Assembly (NCBI GenBank): GCA_011317545.1
Contig: WUJK01000004.1
Coordinates: 1,674,001 to 1,738,000 of the forward strand
Source: Coniella vitis
Taxonomy: Eukaryota; Ascomycota; Sordariomycetes; Diaporthales; Schizoparmaceae
Reading direction: 5' to 3'
Length of the DNA stretch: 64,000 nt
In this document: positions 11,909 through 24,686 of the stretch, one piece after another
Layout: the number at the start of each line of letters is the position of its first letter
Numbering within the stretch: the first letter of the stretch is position 1
Position numbers and translations under genes: made by a program
The notes under the pieces: model-generated
Told to the model about the DNA's origin: nothing
Seen by the model: the letters and a program-made list of their open reading frames with translations, nothing else
Databases searched by the model: none

Positions 11909-14900
11909 GGGAAGGAAAGGAAAGGAAAGAGGAAAGAAAAAAAAAAGAAAAAAAGCAAAAGGTTGAGTATTTTGGGTTCAATAGCTTCTTCTTTTCCCAC
12001 CCCGGATCCGGTATAAAATGACGGTACTACTTTTCAATGACAGCCTGACTGACCATTCATTTCGTCCCGGTTTCCCAACCTCGAGCCGAGAGGAGCCGCG
12101 CCCGCACAGTGGGGAATTGGTTTCCTTCAAAGTTTACCTAATAATAGACCATGGGAAGTTTTTTTTTTTCCCCTTCTCCCGAAAGGCAAAGAAGGCAAAG
12201 AACAAGAAGAAGAAGAAGAAGAAGGCGGCGGCTCGGTTCACTACTTCCGGTTAGGCTTTTTTTTTTTTGGTGACGATAAGTGTGTAAGGTGATGATGGCT
12301 GGGCGGCGGGCGCGGAGGAATGATGCGGTATGGTATTCTTGATGATGATGTATTATGATGTTGATGTTGATGTGTGTGACTCCAATGCCCATTCCGTCTT
12401 CTTCTGAAGATTAGTAGTTTGCTATACCATGATTTTTTTGGGGGCAATGGTCACTGTGTAAATATTCATCATGATTTATACTTTGGTGGTTTCACATCCA
12501 GAAGCATAACCTGTTGGGGGCGGTGGTTTTGATGCATACGACACAGAAGGAGAAAGCTTTGGAGGAGACGAGAGACACTGATTTGACATGTGAGTATTCG
12601 GATCTTGTCTTGAACGACTGCTGGTATCTATGTAAAATCCTAAGCTCATGTAGTACTCAAAGTCCCTAAAACAAAACAAAAAAAAGGAGGGGGGGGGGGC
12701 TCACGTATAGAAAGATGGGTACGTGATATGGCTTCCTTGTCCTGTCAAAGGAAAGGGGTTCGAAGTTGCCCAGAGACTTACAATAGGAATTTGTAGAAGC
12801 AGGCTTACACCATATCGTTTGCATGTTGGAGAGCAGACGTTCTTTTGGAGATGCTGGAGGACCGACGAACATTTAGAGGGACATGACAAGAGAAGGGTTG
12901 CAGAGCGCGGTGACATTGTGGATATAAGCCTATCGGCTGAGTCGGTGTGGGGGACAGAGACGTAATTATTGTCTTTTGTCTTTTTGTCTTTTTTTTTCCC
13001 CCGTGATTTCAGGTGCATCCATCCCATCATGGCTTTCCGGGTTTCACGACGAATTTCTCATCCCACCAGGCGTGAAATACACTCTAGCCCAGCTTTGGCC
13101 TCCTGACTGTTCCCCAAGCCTCAAACCTTGCCTCTCTGACGAGGTGTCTGTTCTTGGGCATCTGAGAGTTGTCTTGTAGTAATCCAGTCTACCTCTACTC
13201 AAGCTCATGCTGCTGAAAAGCTCGCTATTATTCCAAGCTCTGGCGAGCTGAATTAACTTGCTGTGTTGAAAGTCTTGTGGCGCCCTAGGAACGTATTCTG
13301 TTTGTTCGAGGGGTCGGTGGCCCGGGGATACGTTCTATCGAGCACGACAGAGGATAATCACCCTCGAGTATACGAGCAAAGTTGACGGGGTGGTTAGTTG
13401 ATCAAGAAAAGTCGTCGTCGAGCATGACGGGCAGAAAGCACCGCTTGCAACTGTGAGAGAAGAAGGGGAGGGGGGGGATTCCCTGCCCGTGCAACTGAAA
13501 TATCAGCTGCCAGTGCTAAATTTTCTCCTTGTCAGGATGTCTTTCCGCACTTTTCTTTTTTTCTTTTTGGTTCTTTGAGAAAAGTGCGCCGGGCGTTAAT
13601 GGATGGCAGCAAAGTATCACACAGCTGGCACAAGTACCATCTAATAGTATATCACTAGTTCCCGTTGTAGCCAGGCTGCTTTCGGTATAACTTTAGAAGG
13701 TGGCTCCCGAAAGTCAAATCGTCGACGGTATCGACCTTGTATTCTGGGAGCCAATGGCACGACAGGTCTTCCAAAAAAGTAAAAGAAAGTTTTGAAAAAC
13801 AATCATGATCGACTAAAAGAAAACACCTGAGGAGACTCTTTCCCGGAACGGTACAACACGATCGGGCTTATCGAAGGACATCCACAAGGCTGCTTCCGTG
13901 AATACGGCGAGCCCGTGGAGGGAGGAGGTGTGTATCCAGCGCAAGCCCCCCTCTAGAGGCACTGCGAACCGTGTATGTATCAGACGTAGCGAGCGGGTGA
14001 AGCGGAAAAAGTTTCCATCAACAGCTGCCAAAGCTATCCCTGGTTAGAACGGCAATACTGCCGTGATGTGTTATCGGTGGCATGTCATTTCGTCATGATG
14101 TTCTTTAGTGCCTCCCCCCTCCCCTTCCACCAAAAACCAAAAAAAAAGAAAGACGAAAGAAGAAGAAAAGGCCCACGTGCACAGACGGGCCTTGTGTGTC
14201 TTGGCCTGGTAAAGCACGTGACAACAATAATTTTGTCTCCTCCTTGCCTCTCGACACGCCTATCGCTACGGCGTACGTCGTGTATGCTCATGTCGTGAGT
14301 AGAAGATACGGCTCTTGGTATAGAATTCGGAGTTGGGCCGGGAGGCCACAGAGAGGAAGGCTAAGCGGCTCCGTCGTAGTAACTAGCCCAGCAAATAAGC
14401 ATTTAGGCATGGAAGGTAAAAGATCCCCGAGAACGTATATTCATGCAGAATGTCCTCAGCCTCACTCCCAAGACCCACAGTCTAGCGTCTCGACCGGAGG
14501 CTCGTATAGTCCTGCCCGGTAGGAAGCTGTCTGTGGCTGACTGCCGTTTTCGGTTGCATATGACGAACGTCTTGTTGGCCGGCTCAGCGTGGAATTGTCT
14601 TCCTCCTTGCTAAAGAGGCTTCGTGTCGGCTTCCCATCCGCTTCATGGACAGGCAAGGCAGCCTTTGTATGTACATATCTCGCTTGAGTGGTTGTGCAAA
14701 CATGTACGGATGTCTTATTGGGCCGAACCGTGCCATCGAGCCGCACTATCAAGCCGCAAGAAGAGAGCTGACCTGCAAGCGCGCACATCTCTTCGGTGGT
14801 CGAGTAGCCAAGAACTAGTGTGGCGGAGGAGAGCTCGTATAGCGAGTGACTTGGAGATAAACTATGGTCTGGGACCTCGGGAGCAGAATGTTAGCTGGTG

Positions 14901-17900
14901 CGGTTCGCTCTTCATAGGGGGGGCGAGATTGTGGAAAAGGACTAAAACAGTGAGTGCTTTCCCTTCGTGATCCATGAAAACTCGCACCGCGTTCCCATAG
15001 CATGTCTTCAGAGACTCAGGTCATTCCCGCTCTTGTCCAACTCTTGACGCCTTGCCAAGTGTCTTCTGAGTATCATGAAGTGGTATTATTTGCCCGGATT
15101 TGAGGACCCGTATGTGCACTGTATACACACAGTACTGCACTTCAATGACATTCCCGCATCCCTGGTCCTGGCAAGCTGCGTGCGCACTTACCATGATACT
15201 GTGTAATCACATTTTGTTCCCTTCTTTTTGGTGAGAAATTCAAGAAGCCTGAGTAAAGCCGTCACGGGGGGCATCTACATTATGTGAAAGGTTTCCGAGA
15301 TGAGATAGGCGAGAGACCTTGTATTTTCGCTTGGATTAGAGATTCAAGTCTTCCTCTGGTGGATGCGTTGCGTTGGCTCGGCCTTGGTCAAAAATTCAAG
15401 AGGGCGCCTTTGACGTGAAGGAAAATTGCAAATCACGGGATTGCAGAACTCAGTAGACTATCGTTTCCGATGATAGATTGTTTGTGGTGGACTCAAGCTG
15501 CCAGTCTTTGCTCGCCATTGTCTTTGCCATGACATCTAGCCGCGCTTCCTTTCCTGCCGTATGTGCGGAGAGGTTTGTGGAGCGATTAATTTGGGCTGAA
15601 TTTCACATGGGAAGTCATCCAGACACTCTCCCAAGGCTCTTACACAATGTACATTCTGCGCGTCCACCGTAGCTTACCTTCGGTCGGCAAATGAAGACTG
15701 TGCCGCTATGATCCCACGTATGTACGCTGAACAAGAGCTGTACATCAGCCAGGCTCGGCAGATTTGTTTGTGAGCTGTTCCAGCCGCAACAAGCTCACCC
15801 GCAAATCCGTACAGACATCCGGCTCGTCCTAGGCCACCGTTGTATGCTTGAGCCCTTGTTGGCCAGCCAAATGACTGTTCGCACAGATAGTATCCCCTGA
15901 GGATAGCCTTTTCCGCTTGGCTGCAGGGTGTAGACACCTTCGCTGCCGTGTTTGCTGGTGCCTGTTTACCCAAGGGTTGACCACTGCGTCTGTGTATGGA
16001 TGGCGACCGTCTCGTATTGGAACGTACCGTACATTCATTGTGGCTATTCGATGCGGGGAGACAGGGCAGAGAGTTGTGGCTTGGAGTCGACGCTCGGTGT
16101 AACTCCCTGCTATGACAGGTCGCTTGAATCTTGCGGAGCTGGTGTTCGAGATCGAGTGGGAACTTCCTTCCTCTTATGCCTGTTTAGTTTTCCGTGAAGG
16201 GCAAGCGGTAGCGGTGCAATACAGCTCCCAACATGACCTCGAAAGATCCATTACCGGAGCTCATCGAATGGCGAGATTACTTCTTCGAACGGTGGGAGAA
16301 GATGGCAAGCGTCATCGCTCGAGCGATGAGCATTGTGCGACCTTGACGCCGAGATGCTGATTGTGTGTCCCCCAAGCCTTCTTTCATAAAGGCTTCTCAG
16401 CATCACTGCATCATGCTTTTGCCAAAAAATTGTTCAACCGCCTCTCTGATGCTGCGCGTCTCTACTAACCACACCGGAGTTCGACAGGCGCTGATACACC
16501 TACTGGGTGCTTTCAACCGCAACTGCTTCTTGGCTTCTGACCTTTGTACCGAGCTTCGATGAAGCCCAGCCATGGTCAGCGCAGCATTGGCGGAACCAGC
16601 ACAACTTTGGTTCTCTTGACCAGTGCGGTGACAACTGAGCTCGTGAAAATAAGAAACTTGCAATGCCCAGACAAGGTGTGCAGTCTTTATCCCCAGTAGT
16701 AGATGGCGCAACATGAACAATAACCTTTACAGAGAGATGCTGCTCAACATCAAGAGTCCAAAGAAAAGCCATCCACACAGGCCTCGGCACCCGAGAACGC
16801 CACTACGACCATCTTCGAGACTGACGACCAACCCCTCGAATGGCTCAGCTTAGACGTCGCCCTATGGAGGACTGATGAATTGAGGCCTTGTGATTGGCAA
16901 GAGTAGCCAGAGGAGCCAAACTGCCGCGTGACCGTTGGAGAAATCTCCTCCAGGGCATACGTTACGCCAACATGCAAGGATCCACGCGTTCGGCCTGCAA
17001 TGGATTGTGCGCTTGTGTAAGGCGAGATTTGAGTAGAGCATCTGCGTGGCCGTGCCCTTCTGCGGTTCGCAGACGCAAAACAAAGCCGCGTTTTTAAGTA
17101 CGAGAGAAGCGACAAAACGGTGAGTTTATCGTCAGGAAGCGGTTAGTTTGAGGGAAGGCGCACTGTGAAGCTTTCAATAGTAGCAAAATTATTCAAAGAA
17201 TACGCATGCCCGTTTGTTTCCTTCCCCATGGCTCTGGTTTCATTTTGTCTTCGTTCGTTCTCATGTTCCACTGGGCGGCACGGCGGTTGTGCTGTGGCTG
17301 CAGGGAGGCTGTCGATATCATTGAGGGTAACTAAGGGCACTTTTGATCTCGGCAATCGTCATCGTCAAGTGAAACTGACCTATACAGGTTCACGAGGTCC
17401 CAGAGCCGCGTTTAGCCTTAGCTTGGGTCGTCTGAGAGGTGGAAGAAGAAAAAGGGAAAGGATGTAAATGAAAAAGAAGACCAGGAGGGGGAAAAGACAA
17501 GGTAGCACAGCTGTCGGACAACAAGCAGCTATTTCCGCAGCTCAAGAATCTGTATGATGCAATCCATATCGTTGTTACCTAGTAAACACGGGATATGTGA
17601 AGCCGCATCCATCGGTACGAGCGATCCAAACAAACGTTGAAAATGATGATTTGATTGCATGCGGAAAAGAGGGGATGGGAGAGTGGGGCGCCCCGTGGAC
17701 CCTGGCGTTGAGCATGTTTTCTGCAGCAGCGGAGCCTCGCATTGCAGATCGGGGGGCAGCCGAGCAAGTGCCTTGTAGCGGGTACATGGGCCTGTCAGGC
17801 TCACTATCGCCGCCTAAAACTGCGTCTGCGCTACTTGCCCGCTTGGGCGCGCAGTAAACTTGCTCGTACATATACATAGGTAGTATAATTTTCCTCGGCT

Positions 17901-17910
17901 GTCGGCTTGA

Positions 17911-17919
17911 TACATAGTA
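17911..17919. repeat. Single TACATAGTA copy near the Ctr 3' end
   Basis: An isolated TACATAGTA about 390 bases beyond the Ctr stop codon. A related ATACATAGG followed by TAGTATA lies about 40 bases before it. Confidence 0.85.
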
Positions 17920-18305
17920 GCTAGGCCGGTTCTGTGACTCAGCAAAAAAAAAAAGATAATCCAAGTAAATGCCACCCAAGTTGGAGCCGCTTGTAGCAAC
18001 TGATTGTTTTTGCATAATGTGAAGAATCACAGATCTGTAAACGGGCAGAACCGCAGCGGTGAGTGAAGGGGTGGGTCAAAAAGTATTATTACTAAAGTCT
18101 ATCCAGCTCGCTATGGCCCCTGAAATGCCGCTCAGCAGTAAGTCCGCGGGTGGCCCTCGCTCGCTTGTCGTAGCAGTCGTCTTCAAGGTCTTGATCTCGT
18201 GCGCTTTGGTCTTGTTATATATGTAGCGTCGTCTTTTCGTTGCTGTGTATATGCGCCGGGTAGGCTGCACTTCCGTCGTCCAGCGACGGGCTATGGCTGG
18301 AAAGC

Positions 18306-18981
18306 TTAGTGCTCGTGCAGGACAGCGAACCGGCCAATAGCCAAGCTTCCGAGAAAGGTGCCACCGAGAACGGATAGGAAGTAGCCAATGTTCATCGTCA
18401 TGACCGACAACATGCTGTCGAGCGCATTAGCAAGACTAGTCACGACGAGTGAATTCTCAAACAAAGTATAGAAGACAACAAACTCACATGAGGTATCCAG
18501 TGCCTGCAATAATGGTGTCCACAATGGCTCTAACGGGGTCGACGCTTGCCCTCCATGGCCGCGCCACAGTATGGCGCTTCTTAACAACCATGACCTGCTC
18601 CTCGACTCCATTCGCGCTCAAGACCATGTCCTGCTTGAGACTGTCGTTGGACATCTTGTCGTGCATCGGCAGTTGACCCTTGACGGCGACATAGCGGCGG
18701 TTGATCTCCTGGTCCAGCCACCGCGCTTCCATCAGAGCCCTGACGGCGAAGAGACCCCGAAAGATGGCGGCGAGGGCAATGATGAAGATGCAGGTTGCCG
18801 CGTACTGGCCGAGATTGGTGGGGGTCCAAGCCTCGACGTAGAGAGCCGTTTGCATATCGTTTTGGAAGGCGACCATCATGGTGGCCATCATGGAGGAGGA
18901 GCTGGTGGTGGAGGAGTTGTCCGTGCTCATGGAGCTGGAGCTGGAGCTGTCCATGCTGGAGGAACTCGAGGACATGTCCAT
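18306..18981 (-). CDS. Ctr-family copper transporter (two exons)
   Basis: The predicted product is 200 aa. Exons are 18981-18488 and 18414-18306, with a GTGAGT donor and a CAG acceptor. The N-terminus is a Met/Ser-rich segment (residues 1-45, starting MDMSSSSSS). Next come TM1 (about 58-82), a hydrophilic cytosolic loop of about 70 residues, and TM2-TM3 (about 150-195). TM2 has the MxxxM copper-filter motif (M166, M170), and TM3 has the GxxxG helix-packing motif (G183, G187). The C-terminus ends HEH, resembling the metal-binding tail of Ctr proteins. The family forms homotrimers that import Cu(I) across the plasma or vacuolar membrane. The intron falls inside TM2. The start is the ATG of MDM; the frame is open upstream but reads as leader sequence. 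The N-terminus has methionines but no histidines. Plasma-membrane versus vacuolar location is not decided. Confidence 0.9.
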
Positions 18982-19139
18982 GTTGAACGTGTAGAAGTTG
19001 CCGTGAGTTGTCGTGTGTGTCGGGTGCGCAAAGAGAAAGTGAAAAGTGGTTCGGCGATGGATGAGGTCGTAGTCGCTGATTGGGTGTAGTCTGGAGTGTG
19101 TCGATATTGCGTGCTTGGTCGGAAACGGGCAGACTGTGA

Positions 19140-19146
19140 ATATATA
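19140..19146 (-). promoter_or_regulatory. Candidate TATA box of the Ctr gene
   Basis: On the minus strand the sequence reads CTATATATTC about 160 bases upstream of the Ctr start codon, a plausible spacing for a core promoter with a short leader. Motif match only. Confidence 0.35.
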
Positions 19147-20185
19147 GCCGACGTTGTTGTTTTTGGCTTCAAGCAGCAGCAGAGGGCAAGGTTTGTTGTT
19201 GCGCAGGTTATTAGACAAGCCTGACACGGTACAGTCGTTGCCAAAAAAGCGTTTGAGGAGGAGAGATAAAACATGCTCGCTATGCTGCTGGCCGCTGCTG
19301 GCGTGCTGGCACACTGGCCGGGTGCTAGCACAGAGAACTTGCTCAGCAGAGCGTGGCTAAGAACGTGGCCACCCTGCCTCCCAACCCACAAGAGCCCGCC
19401 CATTCGCATTGTGCGGAGGCGTCGAGTCTCGACCCTCTCTCTGCTGGTTTCATCCGAGCAACTCAATCTGTTAGTGCCTGCCCGCGCCCGACACCTGGGC
19501 TGCCTAACAGCACTCTCCATGTGCTCCAGCACAGGTTTCTGAACTTGCTCAGACTAGCCAGGGTCTCCCCTACTCCCCATCACAGGGTGGGCCCGATTCG
19601 GCTTAGCAGTCTGACAGCGAGCTCTCGATTGCTTGCCGCACAAAGTAAACGGTACATGGCGCTTGTCAGGCACTAACAGCGTCATCCAGCGCCCAGAAGA
19701 CACATGCCACACGGCGGGACCTCAGCCTTCCGCAGTCCCATATTTAGCATTTGACACGATAGCCTCCATTTCGTCTGACATTTTCCACCTCAAGATTCCG
19801 TCTGCAATGCTTACTGCATTCATTTACCCCAAATTGGCGAAAGACGGTCTGTTTCTCGTCGACTTTGTCAGCCAATCGCAAGCAATCGCCTGTTTTCGCA
19901 GCAACACCTCATTCGACAGCAAAGCCTTGCACGAGATCGGTCGAGTCGAGCATTCATTCCAACTGGCAACTATGACGCACTTTCACACTTCCTGTGTGAA
20001 TGGCAGCACTGTTCAACAGTCTATAGATGTTGTTGTATCTCTCCATAGCAAAAATCTCGCAAGCTCAAAGACATGCCAGCTCATCTTTCTGTCTCCTAAG
20101 AATAATAATCCATGGTCCCCGTCATGATGATGCTATCTACGAACCAGATAATCGTAGCAGCCAATATAAACATTAGGGTGGCTTC

Positions 20186-20207
20186 TTTTTTTTTTTTAAA
20201 AAAAAAA
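20186..20207. repeat. T12-A10 inverted homopolymer
   Basis: Twelve T followed directly by ten A, forming a perfect 10-base-pair inverted repeat. It has the same design as the tract at 11881-11908 and lies upstream of the Ctr gene. Confidence 0.85.
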
Positions 20208-22044
20208 GAAAATTAAAAAATTCGGAGCTATCCTGGTCTGCCAACGCGGGGAATGTGTAACGATCGCACATCCATTGCATTCAAGCATCGAGGCAGTCGT
20301 AAGGCAAGCGCGACATGGGCGCAAACTCAAAGATCGAGTTCTAGGCCTCTGTTACCTTCCCAACAAAGACCTTGGCATGGTCTCGGATTTCAGCCTCCCG
20401 CTTTCTGCGTGCGCGCGGTTCTCGCCCGTTACCTCATGGGACGAAGCCTAGACACACAAGCAGCTCAACGGTCAGGAAGAGATGGCCATAGGACGACAAG
20501 TGTGGGTGGACGACGTCGTGGTATAAATCTTAGTCTAGCTTCCGCATTGTCAGTACGTGGCTCTCGAAACGCTTGGCCAAAACAATGCCCTTGGTTGACG
20601 AGACACAAGACGACACAACGTGGTCATGTGAATAAGCGGGACAGAGCTTCAGATCGTATGTGCTGCCGGAAACCACGTGACCGCTTCGTCAGACGCCAGC
20701 CGCGCAACTGCGAACGTAGCATCTCACGGTCGTTCGATAGATAATTCTACGAATGGTCTGAAAGAAGCAAGGCTTGGTCACAGTGTCCATTATTTACATA
20801 TGTAAGCCATAAGGGGCAGCGCATGGGAGCTATCTCATCCTGGTGGTGGAATGGTCAGTGCCCAACTACCGGTGCCAGGCTAGAGACCGGACACATTCAC
20901 GCCATGAGCAGGCAAACAGAACTGCCATGATACTTCAAGTAGACTCCAGGCGGGGAGCTGAGCACTGGAGTCCCATGTTGGTTTGTACTAAACGCTACTC
21001 TATCGTTCTACTGTCTCGCCATGACACGTCTATGAATGAGGTTTTCTGAGTCTTTACAGCTTTCTGGGAGCACTGCCTGGAAGGGGTGCGGGTTCAATAA
21101 TTCCAATTAGAAATACCTAATCTGCGCTCGAATGGGTAGTGCTTGCTCGACCTCGTTGCCGGGCCTCACAGGAGACCAGTCTCTTCTCTTTAGGTGATTC
21201 CTGAGATGCTGGGTAGTGTTTCGGCTAATGTGTAGGCCAACTTGAATGGCATATACAGTTCAGTATTCCAACCGAGCATACCATACGCCTGGGCAACGCG
21301 CATCGTTTTGACTCAACTTCCATGTTCCAATCGTTGACTCAACTGGGCAAGGTTCACCATGTTGCACGTTGATACTTGCACGGCTAGCTACCTGCCGCAG
21401 ACCTTCACCACAGAGCAAGGCTTTTTTCAACATTGAAATTCAATCACGCTGCACATGAACCAGGCTGATCGCTCCGTGTTTCATAGAAAAGAACGCTTGA
21501 ATACCTATTGCTGAATTTTTCTGCTTGTGAATTAGCCTTGCTGTGTATATGGAGCTGGTCCCATTCGAAGGCTTTGTTGCTCGTGATGTCTCCCAGTCTG
21601 GTTATTACTATCCTATCCTCGACACTGTGGACATTCAAACAGGCTATAATCATAATTTTAGGGGAGAGCCTGAGGAAGGCAAAGATGAGCAAGTCTCCTT
21701 GTGTCGTTACATCTTGAGCCTCTTGTACTCATCCAAAACCTGCATTTTCCCTGTCGATATGCCGATATGTGTGCTGGCGGCCATATTTGCGACGTAAAGT
21801 TGTCATAATTTGTCCACGACTATAGAACAAAGGGTTGTCATAAAACAGCCTCAAGGTATGGAAAAGCAAGGGGAAGTTATCTTAAGTAGTTCCCTTGTGT
21901 AGACAGATACCCACCGTCGTATTGCTTTTCTTTCTTTCCATATGACTGGAGGGTAGCCTCTCTCTCATCAAAACATCACATGCCGTTTTGACGTTTATCT
22001 CACGACATACAAGTACGTCTATGGTACCGTCGTCTTTTTGTATG

Positions 22045-22069
22045 TATATATATATATATATATATATAT
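22045..22069. repeat. TA dinucleotide repeat
   Basis: A perfect TA tract of 25 bases in the intergenic region upstream of the Ctr gene. Confidence 0.9.
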
Positions 22070-22645
22070 CATTGTCAATAACTGTACTGGAGAGTAACAT
22101 TCGTCTCGACAAAAGCCACAAGTCTCTACTCGCCATAGATATATAGAGCTGATACCTCACAACTACTCATCCCTCTTACTCCCTTTTGAAAATTGGAAAT
22201 AGCAGATGCGAGACTTGGAGCAAAATGTGGTTCTCCTTTACGACAACCACATCTTTACCCTTCCGTCTTTCACTTACCAATTCTTTTTGCTGCCTCACTG
22301 TTTCTCGAAGCAGCATGTGATGTAGGAATATGGACGGGTTTTCGGACTCTCTCTGACTGAAGAAAGCAAAAGGGAATCTTGCCTTTCTTGTGTTCGTTTG
22401 ACGGCTGGCTCAATTCTTCTTGTCCAAGGTCTTCGCTACTTACTGTCCTCTAAAGAGGACGCTCATGCTCAAGAACAAAGGGGGCGTCCTTTTTAAGTGA
22501 GGTGTACTCAAGATGACCATTTCACTTGGCCTGATGCCTTTCCTTGCTGTAGCCAATGGTTTTTTTCAGACTATATTGAGCACTTTGTACTTAAAAGTGC
22601 TTTTTCGGGGGGAGGGGGCCGTTGTTGTCCTATCTACCAGCTCTG

Positions 22646-22647
22646 AA

Positions 22648-22683
<36 letters not shown>

Positions 22684-22685
22684 AA
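22646..22685. repeat. AAAG tetranucleotide repeat
   Basis: About ten AAAG units in a row, a simple purine microsatellite in intergenic DNA. Confidence 0.9.
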
Positions 22686-24660
22686 TCCGATAACTCCAGC
22701 CAGCAATGTGATGTGTCTCTTAGATCCGCAGTAAGAAGGTCCCAATCTACGCAAAGATCTCCTGTTCACGATACCTTAGGGCATCATCAATGATAGAGTC
22801 GTGCGGCAGAGAGTTGCATCAAGCTGCTTGCTCTCCGTCTTATGGTCTAGGTGCTTGTGCTTTTATTCTCGTACGCCGTATTATTTGCACATTGCGATCG
22901 ATCAACGAGATTGGCGACGGGCAGGTCTATGGTGGGAACTGGTCGGGAAAAGGCCAAGGCAGGAATGGACGGAATGTTGAAATAGAAAGGATAGGCAGGT
23001 TTCAAAGGAAAAGGTATAAATAGTGCGGCCGGCCAAAGTCCTGCATGGTACTCTCTCCTGGTTTGATTGTGGAATTGAAGCCAATTGTTTACGTACGGTT
23101 CCTTATCACAATGCCAAATCACGTCTCAGCCTTTCATACAAATGGACCACAGGCAAAATCACAAGAGGAAGGCCCACTCAGCTGCCAATAGTCACAGAGT
23201 ACTTTAAAATTCATAGACTGGAATTACTCAGTTTGGCATCGACCAGTTCCATCATGTCTATTTTTCTGGCCAGCGGGTCCCTTGAAGCTTGGATCGAATC
23301 AATCGGCTCATCTAGGTTTTCCTTCTATACTATGTATGAGAGCACCCAACGGTGGTAGCTTCGCACATCCAGACCCCAACGAAAAGCAACCGCAGTACGG
23401 CTCGTGCATGCGAGCAGACAGGCCCTACCCGAGCGGTCAGCCTGAACTATTGGTATCACGGCGTGCCGTGCACAACCTCTATGCTGTGCGGCCTTAGCTG
23501 CCGTACCACCCGGCGCCCGTATGTCCGTGGACTCACTATCGCCAGATCCCACTGCCTCTCTGGGTTCTCGAAGCAGTACACACAGGGTTCATTGCAGCGA
23601 AGGGGGACCACAGCAACAGTCTCAGGCCTGAGCCTGGGGCCAGCAGCTTCAAACAACGTGGATCTCAGACTACACTACAAACGCAATGACGGACTGCAAG
23701 AGCAAAAGACGAAGAATGTTGGGATACGCCGCTTGGGTAGAGAGCCGGTCACGTTGGTGGCCCCTTGGATCCAGCGCTGAGATCGCACAGCAGCCGGGCA
23801 GCCCTCGAGTACTGAACACCGGGTCGTTCAGGACGTGGGCGTCTGCAGGTTCTGCAGGTTCTGCAAGGATGGCCTGAGTCTGGCGTTGTGGTGACAAGAA
23901 GCAAGATATAGCAAACGGAGTAGGGCTGCCGAGCGCCTGCTCTTTACCGCAGTGAGGGCCAGCTCTCGTACTACCATGTACTGTGCATAGTCCTAACGCT
24001 GCACAACCCGGCTCAGCCATAGCTCCCGTGAAATCAAGTTGGTGAATGGCATCGACGGGGCCTGTCCTTGGTCAGCAGCGGCTTTCGCTCGATGTCATAG
24101 CGCTTCGAGCTGATGGAGGCAGAAGTCAACAGGCCAGGGTGGTTCACGCACAACACTCGCGATCTTTTCCTTTCCTCTTTTCTTTTGAAGGCCGCGTGGG
24201 CGACGAGATAATGCACAAGCCATGCGGCCGTTTTGCCGATCGGGATGCTCTTTGCGTGGGAGAAATGGCGAACGTTGCGATGGCCTGTCCAGCCATGCGG
24301 AGGGGCTTGTGTGGCTAGCTGTCAGTAACCGCCAATATAGATTGAGCAATGTGAAGCTTGCAACAGGCTGGAGGGGCACTTTAGGTCGTCCACTGCTTAG
24401 GACAGAGGGCGTGTTGCCAAGCCAGCATGTCAGCTCAATTGGTGACTGTGCGGAAGCAAAAATACGATCGAGGCAAGAACCGCCTGGATGATATTCAACC
24501 TTGGAAGGCAGGCAAACAGCAGACGGAGAATCTGCTCTTTCCTTCCCTTCAGGGGCCCTCAAGTGCTGCTTTGGAGGTCCACAGGGCTCTCCCCCTCCTG
24601 CCACAATGTGCTCAGGCTTGGCGCCCCAGCACGGCACCCATTTCGGTAGGTGCCTGGTGC

Positions 24661-24686
24661 CCTGGTACTATGTACATAGTACCAGG
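24661..24686. repeat. 26-base perfect palindrome
   Basis: The left arm CCTGGTACTATGT is followed immediately by its exact reverse complement ACATAGTACCAGG, with no spacer. The core is two opposed copies of the dispersed 9-mer. Further GTAC half-sites follow to about 24695. This is the most complete version of the motif in the window. Confidence 0.95.

Larger units (their letters stand above)
9750..18305. other. 8.6 kb region without a recognised gene
   Basis: mcm1 and the Ctr gene converge on this stretch, so it holds both 3' untranslated regions. The first half has many homopurine, homopyrimidine and A/T runs, a CTGA tandem repeat and a T/A inverted tract. The second half (about 13000-18000) is ordinary mixed sequence with open frames of up to about 150 codons on both strands and no recognisable domain. 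Only one TACATAGTA copy is present (17911-17919). I found no tRNA or 5S RNA signature. Species-specific small genes or long non-coding RNAs cannot be excluded. Confidence 0.45.
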
